Positions 61,141 through 64,000 of a stretch of 64,000 nucleotides of DNA are shown piece by piece. The notes below the pieces were generated by a model that had not been told where the DNA came from, did not search any database, and was given only the letters and a program-made list of their open reading frames with translations. Source of the stretch: Mycolicibacterium rutilum (GTDB taxonomy: Bacteria > Actinomycetota > Actinomycetes > Mycobacteriales > Mycobacteriaceae); contig NZ_LT629971.1 of NCBI RefSeq assembly GCF_900108565.1, positions 372,001 to 436,000 on the forward strand, in the 5' to 3' direction. Each line of letters starts with the position of its first letter. Positions within the stretch are counted from its first letter, which is position 1. The translations under genes were made by a program, and so were the position numbers.

Positions 61141-61988
61141 CGGTCCAGCAGCCGCAACGGGTGCAGACCGTCGACGGCCCCGACGAACGGCGGATGGATG
61201 CTGTAGCCGATCATGCGCCGGATGTCGTCGGAGACCTCGCGCGCGGTGTCGCGGGATATCGACAGCGTGAACGCCTCCATCGGGCGCAGCCACGGCTGGC
61301 AGTACTGCGCGGTGACGGCGAGCCGGGCGCTGCCGCTGGTGTTCGCGCCGCCGCCGTGCCACAGCGTGCCGACGAAGAACACGCAGGACCCGGCGGGCAT
61401 GACGACCGGCATCGCGGCATCGGCGGGTCCCGGCCGACGCCTGCCCCAGCGGTGGCTGCCCGGGTAGAGCACGGTGGCGCCGTTGTCGGCGGTGAAGTCG
61501 TCGATCGCCCAGATCGTCGCGGCGGCCAGCGGATCGCGTGGCCGCGGGATCGGGTAGAAGCCGTCGTCATGATGGGTCAGTTGCGCGGACTCGCCGGGTT
61601 GGATGTTGATGGCCTGCAACGCGGACAGCAGATAGTTGTCCATCAGCAGCCGGTCGAGCACCGCCAGCACCCGCGGATGATCGACCAGCCGGTCGCAGAT
61701 CCGCGTCCGGCTCAGCAGGCTGTAGACGCGCTGGGTGTGCCTGCCCTCGAAGGCATTGCGCCCGGGATGCACCAGCCACGGCGCGACCGTCTCCTTGATC
61801 TGCCGGCACTCGTCGGCGTCGAGCAGGTTGTCGAAGACGAGGTAGCCGTCGCGGTCCAGGGCTGCCATGTCGGCCTCGACGATCGCGGGGTCCACCGAGG
61901 CGCCGCCGCTGGGCGCGAACTTGTGTCGGCGCGCCAGATCGCCCTTCAGGTCGTCCAGCGTGGTGACGGGCTCGTCGTCGACGCTCAT
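61137..61988 (-). CDS. Phytanoyl-CoA dioxygenase (PhyH) family protein
   Basis: A 283-residue Fe(II)/2-oxoglutarate oxygenase. The iron-binding His and Asp are in LTHHDDG (139-142); the second His is in LWHGGGAN, followed by the 2-oxoglutarate Arg in SARLAV. PhyH proteins hydroxylate acyl-CoAs or natural products. It is divergent from fadD8, with 131 bp between, suggesting joint lipid catabolism. Confidence 0.88.
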   Translation of the reverse strand: MSVDDEPVTTLDDLKGDLARRHKFAPSGGASVDPAIVEADMAALDRDGYLVFDNLLDADECRQIKETVAPWLVHPGRNAFEGRHTQRVYSLLSRTRICDRLVDHPRVLAVLDRLLMDNYLLSALQAINIQPGESAQLTHHDDGFYPIPRPRDPLAAATIWAIDDFTADNGATVLYPGSHRWGRRRPGPADAAMPVVMPAGSCVFFVGTLWHGGGANTSGSARLAVTAQYCQPWLRPMEAFTLSISRDTAREVSDDIRRMIGYSIHPPFVGAVDGLHPLRLLDR

Positions 61989-62092
61989 CGGAAGCCCTCC
62001 CCGGACTCGTTCGGCCTACCCGAAACAGTGGACCTCGGGTGAGCACCGGTCAAGGGACAGCCGATCGAGATTCCGGGGACTTGGTGACTGGA

Positions 62093-62110
62093 ACTGGAAC
62101 ACGTTCTAGT
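62093..62110 (+). promoter_or_regulatory. KstR-like box in the fadD8 promoter
   Basis: ACTGGAACACGTTCTAGT is an 18-bp near-palindrome (one mismatch) holding AAC-N2-GTT, close to the KstR consensus ACTAGAACGTGTTCTAGT read on the other strand. TAGTCT at 62107 is a TANNNT -10 element 7 bp before the ATG, so the mRNA may be leaderless, with the box over the promoter. Confidence 0.65.
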
Positions 62111-62119
62111 CTGGTGGCC

Positions 62120-63721
62120 ATGAGTGATGCCCTGCTGCGCCATCCCATCCACTCCGGCCACCTCACGGTGGGAGCGCTGAAGCGCAACAAGGACAAGCCG
62201 GTGCTGTTCCTCGGCGACACCACGTTGACCGGCGGCGAGCTCGCCGACCGCATCAGCCAGTACGTTCAGGCGTTCGAGGCGCTCGGCGCGGGGTCCGGCA
62301 CGGCGACCGGCCTGCTGTCGCTGAACCGGCCCGAGGTGTTGATGATCATCGGCGCCGGCCAGACCCAGGGCTACCGCCGCACCGCACTACACCCTCTCGG
62401 TTCTCTCGACGACCACGCGTACGTGCTCAACGACGCCGGGGTCACGTCGCTGATCATCGACCCCAACCCGATGTTCGTCGAACGGGCGCAGGGACTGCTG
62501 CAGAAGGTGCCCGCGCTCAAGCAGGTGCTGACCATCGGGCCGGTGCCGCCGGAGCTGGAGGGCGTCGGCGTCGACCTGACGGCCGAGGCCGCGAAGTATT
62601 CGCCGCAGCCCCTGGTGGCCGCCGACCTGCCGCCCGATCACGTCGGCGGAATGGCCTACACCGGCGGCACCACCGGCAAGCCGAAGGGCGTGATCGGCAC
62701 CGTGCAGTCGATCACCACGATGACGACCATCCAGCTCGCCGAGTGGGAGTGGCCGCAACGGCCGAAGTTCCTGATGTGCACGCCGCTCTCGCACGCCGGC
62801 GCGGCGTTCTTCGTGCCGACGATCATCAAGGGCGGCGAGTTGGTGGTGCTCACCAAGTTCGACCCGGCCGAGGTGCTGCGGGTGATCGAAGAGCAGAAGA
62901 TCACCGCGACGATGCTGGTGCCGTCGATGATCTACGCGCTGATGGATCACCCGGATTCGCGGACCCGCGATCTGTCGTCGCTGGAGACGGTCTACTACGG
63001 CGCCTCGGCGATGAACCCGGTGCGGCTGCGCGAGGCGATCGACCGGTTCGGCCCGATCTTCGCGCAGTACTACGGCCAGTCCGAGGCGCCGATGGTGATC
63101 ACGTACCTGGCCAAGGGCGACCACGACGAGAAGCGGCTGACGTCGTGCGGGCGGCCGACCGTGTTCGCGCGGGTCGCGCTGCTGGACGCCGAGGGCAATC
63201 GGGTGCCGCAGGGTGAGGTCGGCGAGATCTGCGTGTCGGGGCCGCTGGTGTCCGGCGGGTACTGGAACAAGCCCGAGGCGACGGCCGAGACGTTCCGGGA
63301 CGGTTGGATGCACACCGGCGACCTGGCCCGCGAGGATGAGGACGGCTTCTACTACATCGTCGACCGCACCAAGGACATGATCGTCACCGGCGGCTTCAAC
63401 GTCTTCCCGCGTGAGGTGGAAGACGTTGTCGCCGAACACCCTTCGGTCGCGCAGGTGTGCGTGATCGGCACGCCCGACGAGAAGTGGGGCGAGGCGGTGA
63501 CCGCGGTGGTGGTGCTGCGCCCCGACGCCTCCCGCTCCGAGGAGGCCGTCGCGCAGATGACGTCCGAGATCCAGGCCGCGGTCAAGGAGCGCAAGGGTTC
63601 CGTGCAGTCGCCCAAGCAGGTGATCGTCGTCGACTCGGTGCCGGTGACCGCGCTGGGCAAGCCCGACAAGAAGGCGGTGCGCGCGCAGTTCTGGGCCGGC
63701 TCGGACCGCGCCGTCGGCTGA
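62120..63721 (+). CDS. fadD8: Acyl-CoA ligase FadD8
   Basis: A 533-residue ANL ligase: YTGGTTGKPKG P-loop, YYGQSEAP, hinge GWMHTGDLARED and C-terminal catalytic Lys in TALGKPDKKAVR. Order and sequence fit M. tuberculosis Rv0551c (fadD8), an acid-activating enzyme linked to the cholesterol-responsive KstR regulon. The KstR-like box just upstream supports this. Substrate unproved. Confidence 0.92.
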   Translation: MSDALLRHPIHSGHLTVGALKRNKDKPVLFLGDTTLTGGELADRISQYVQAFEALGAGSGTATGLLSLNRPEVLMIIGAGQTQGYRRTALHPLGSLDDHAYVLNDAGVTSLIIDPNPMFVERAQGLLQKVPALKQVLTIGPVPPELEGVGVDLTAEAAKYSPQPLVAADLPPDHVGGMAYTGGTTGKPKGVIGTVQSITTMTTIQLAEWEWPQRPKFLMCTPLSHAGAAFFVPTIIKGGELVVLTKFDPAEVLRVIEEQKITATMLVPSMIYALMDHPDSRTRDLSSLETVYYGASAMNPVRLREAIDRFGPIFAQYYGQSEAPMVITYLAKGDHDEKRLTSCGRPTVFARVALLDAEGNRVPQGEVGEICVSGPLVSGGYWNKPEATAETFRDGWMHTGDLAREDEDGFYYIVDRTKDMIVTGGFNVFPREVEDVVAEHPSVAQVCVIGTPDEKWGEAVTAVVVLRPDASRSEEAVAQMTSEIQAAVKERKGSVQSPKQVIVVDSVPVTALGKPDKKAVRAQFWAGSDRAVG

Positions 63722-63726
63722 GCGTG

Positions 63727-64000
63727 CTAGAGGCCGAGCACCCAGTCGGCGTTGCCCTTCAGTGCGGCAACGCGTTCGGCGTTCGGCTCGTCGACGGCGT
63801 CGACCCACGCCTCGGCCTGTTCGGGTGACTTGCCGAACTCGATGTGGCGGGCCACGAGGCGGCGACGGCGCTCGGCGGCGGCGAGGTCGACGAACCACAC
63901 CTCGTCGAGCGAGGCGCGGACCGCGGGCCACGGATCGTCGTCGTCGAGCAGGTAATTGCCCTCGGTGACGACCAGGCGGACGTCGGGCGTGACGGCGATG
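63727..64000 (-). CDS. P-loop nucleoside/pantothenate-kinase-like protein (5' part outside window)
   Basis: The last 90 residues of a leftward gene are seen: LVVTEGNYLLDDDDPWPAVRA, DEVWFVDLAAAERRRRLVARHIEFGKSPEQAEAWV and a closing NADWVLGL. The VTEGNYLL and lid-Arg segments are typical of nucleoside-kinase-family proteins related to uridine and pantothenate kinases. It converges on fadD8. Confidence 0.85.
   Translation of the reverse strand, partial: IAVTPDVRLVVTEGNYLLDDDDPWPAVRASLDEVWFVDLAAAERRRRLVARHIEFGKSPEQAEAWVDAVDEPNAERVAALKGNADWVLGL

Noticed and set aside
62387..63931. A 514-codon minus-strand frame opposite fadD8.
   Set aside because: It is a shadow of fadD8, which has all ligase motifs.

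Overview
The window comes from the chromosome of a mycobacterium, most likely an environmental, fast-growing type (Mycolicibacterium). It has high G+C and GTG starts, two mycolic-acid methyltransferases, a 13E12-family HNH gene, an orphan MPTR-repeat protein, and a gene order that follows the M. tuberculosis Rv0551c-Rv0566c segment (fadD8, amidohydrolase, menC, bpoC, menD, Rv0556, mgtA/pimB, menG, menJ, grcC1, htpX, gpdA1, yajQ). This synteny is recalled from knowledge of the H37Rv map, not computed.

Layout. 1-7 kb: the N-terminal part of a PknD/PknE-type Ser/Thr kinase, a secreted alpha/beta hydrolase, an MmyB-type regulator divergent from a short-chain dehydrogenase, an Rv1733c-like membrane protein overlapping a phosphotransferase relative that has lost its catalytic residues, and a Pro/Gly-rich secreted repeat protein. 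7-13 kb: two oxidoreductase groups facing away from each other (DsbA-like, Zn-ADH and P450 leftwards; MDR reductase and aldehyde dehydrogenase rightwards). 13-19 kb: cell-envelope lipid genes, namely a kinase-like/LPG-synthase-type membrane fusion, two SAM-dependent mycolate methyltransferases and a KasA/KasB relative whose catalytic Cys is Asp. 19-28 kb: a Ddn-family protein, a DosR-like box before a 32-residue membrane peptide, a FadR-type regulator with a MatC carrier, CoA-transferase and AccD3-like carboxyltransferase set sharing an operator motif, then a degenerate ABC ATPase with a YhgE/Pip membrane protein.

28.3-30 kb is a small island at the 3' end of tRNA-Tyr. It is bounded by imperfect 33-34 bp repeats and carries one Fic AMP-transferase behind two identical-geometry inverted repeats. 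30-41 kb returns to the core locus (yajQ, cupin, AraC, GDSL, gpsA, htpX, grcC1, menJ, menG) with small secreted and membrane genes between.

41.4-45.1 kb holds a 13E12/HNH gene behind a LexA-like box, interrupted by a complete group II intron (RT plus domain V) and carrying one frameshift. 45-55 kb is the menaquinone and mannosyltransferase region (mgtA/pimB, Rv0556-like, menD, bpoC, menC). Five same-strand accessory genes (DUF385, DJ-1, GlxA, TetR, MpaB) sit between bpoC and menC. 55-64 kb: an orphan MPTR protein, TspO and SOUL haem/porphyrin proteins, an acyl-CoA ligase, the amidohydrolase, a phytanoyl-CoA-dioxygenase-like protein, fadD8 behind a KstR-like box, and the end of a P-loop kinase.

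The menaquinone genes menC, menD, menG, menJ and grcC1 together cover o-succinylbenzoate synthesis, the SEPHCHC step, ring methylation, isoprene-chain supply and side-chain saturation. bpoC is positioned to serve as a MenH-like hydrolase.
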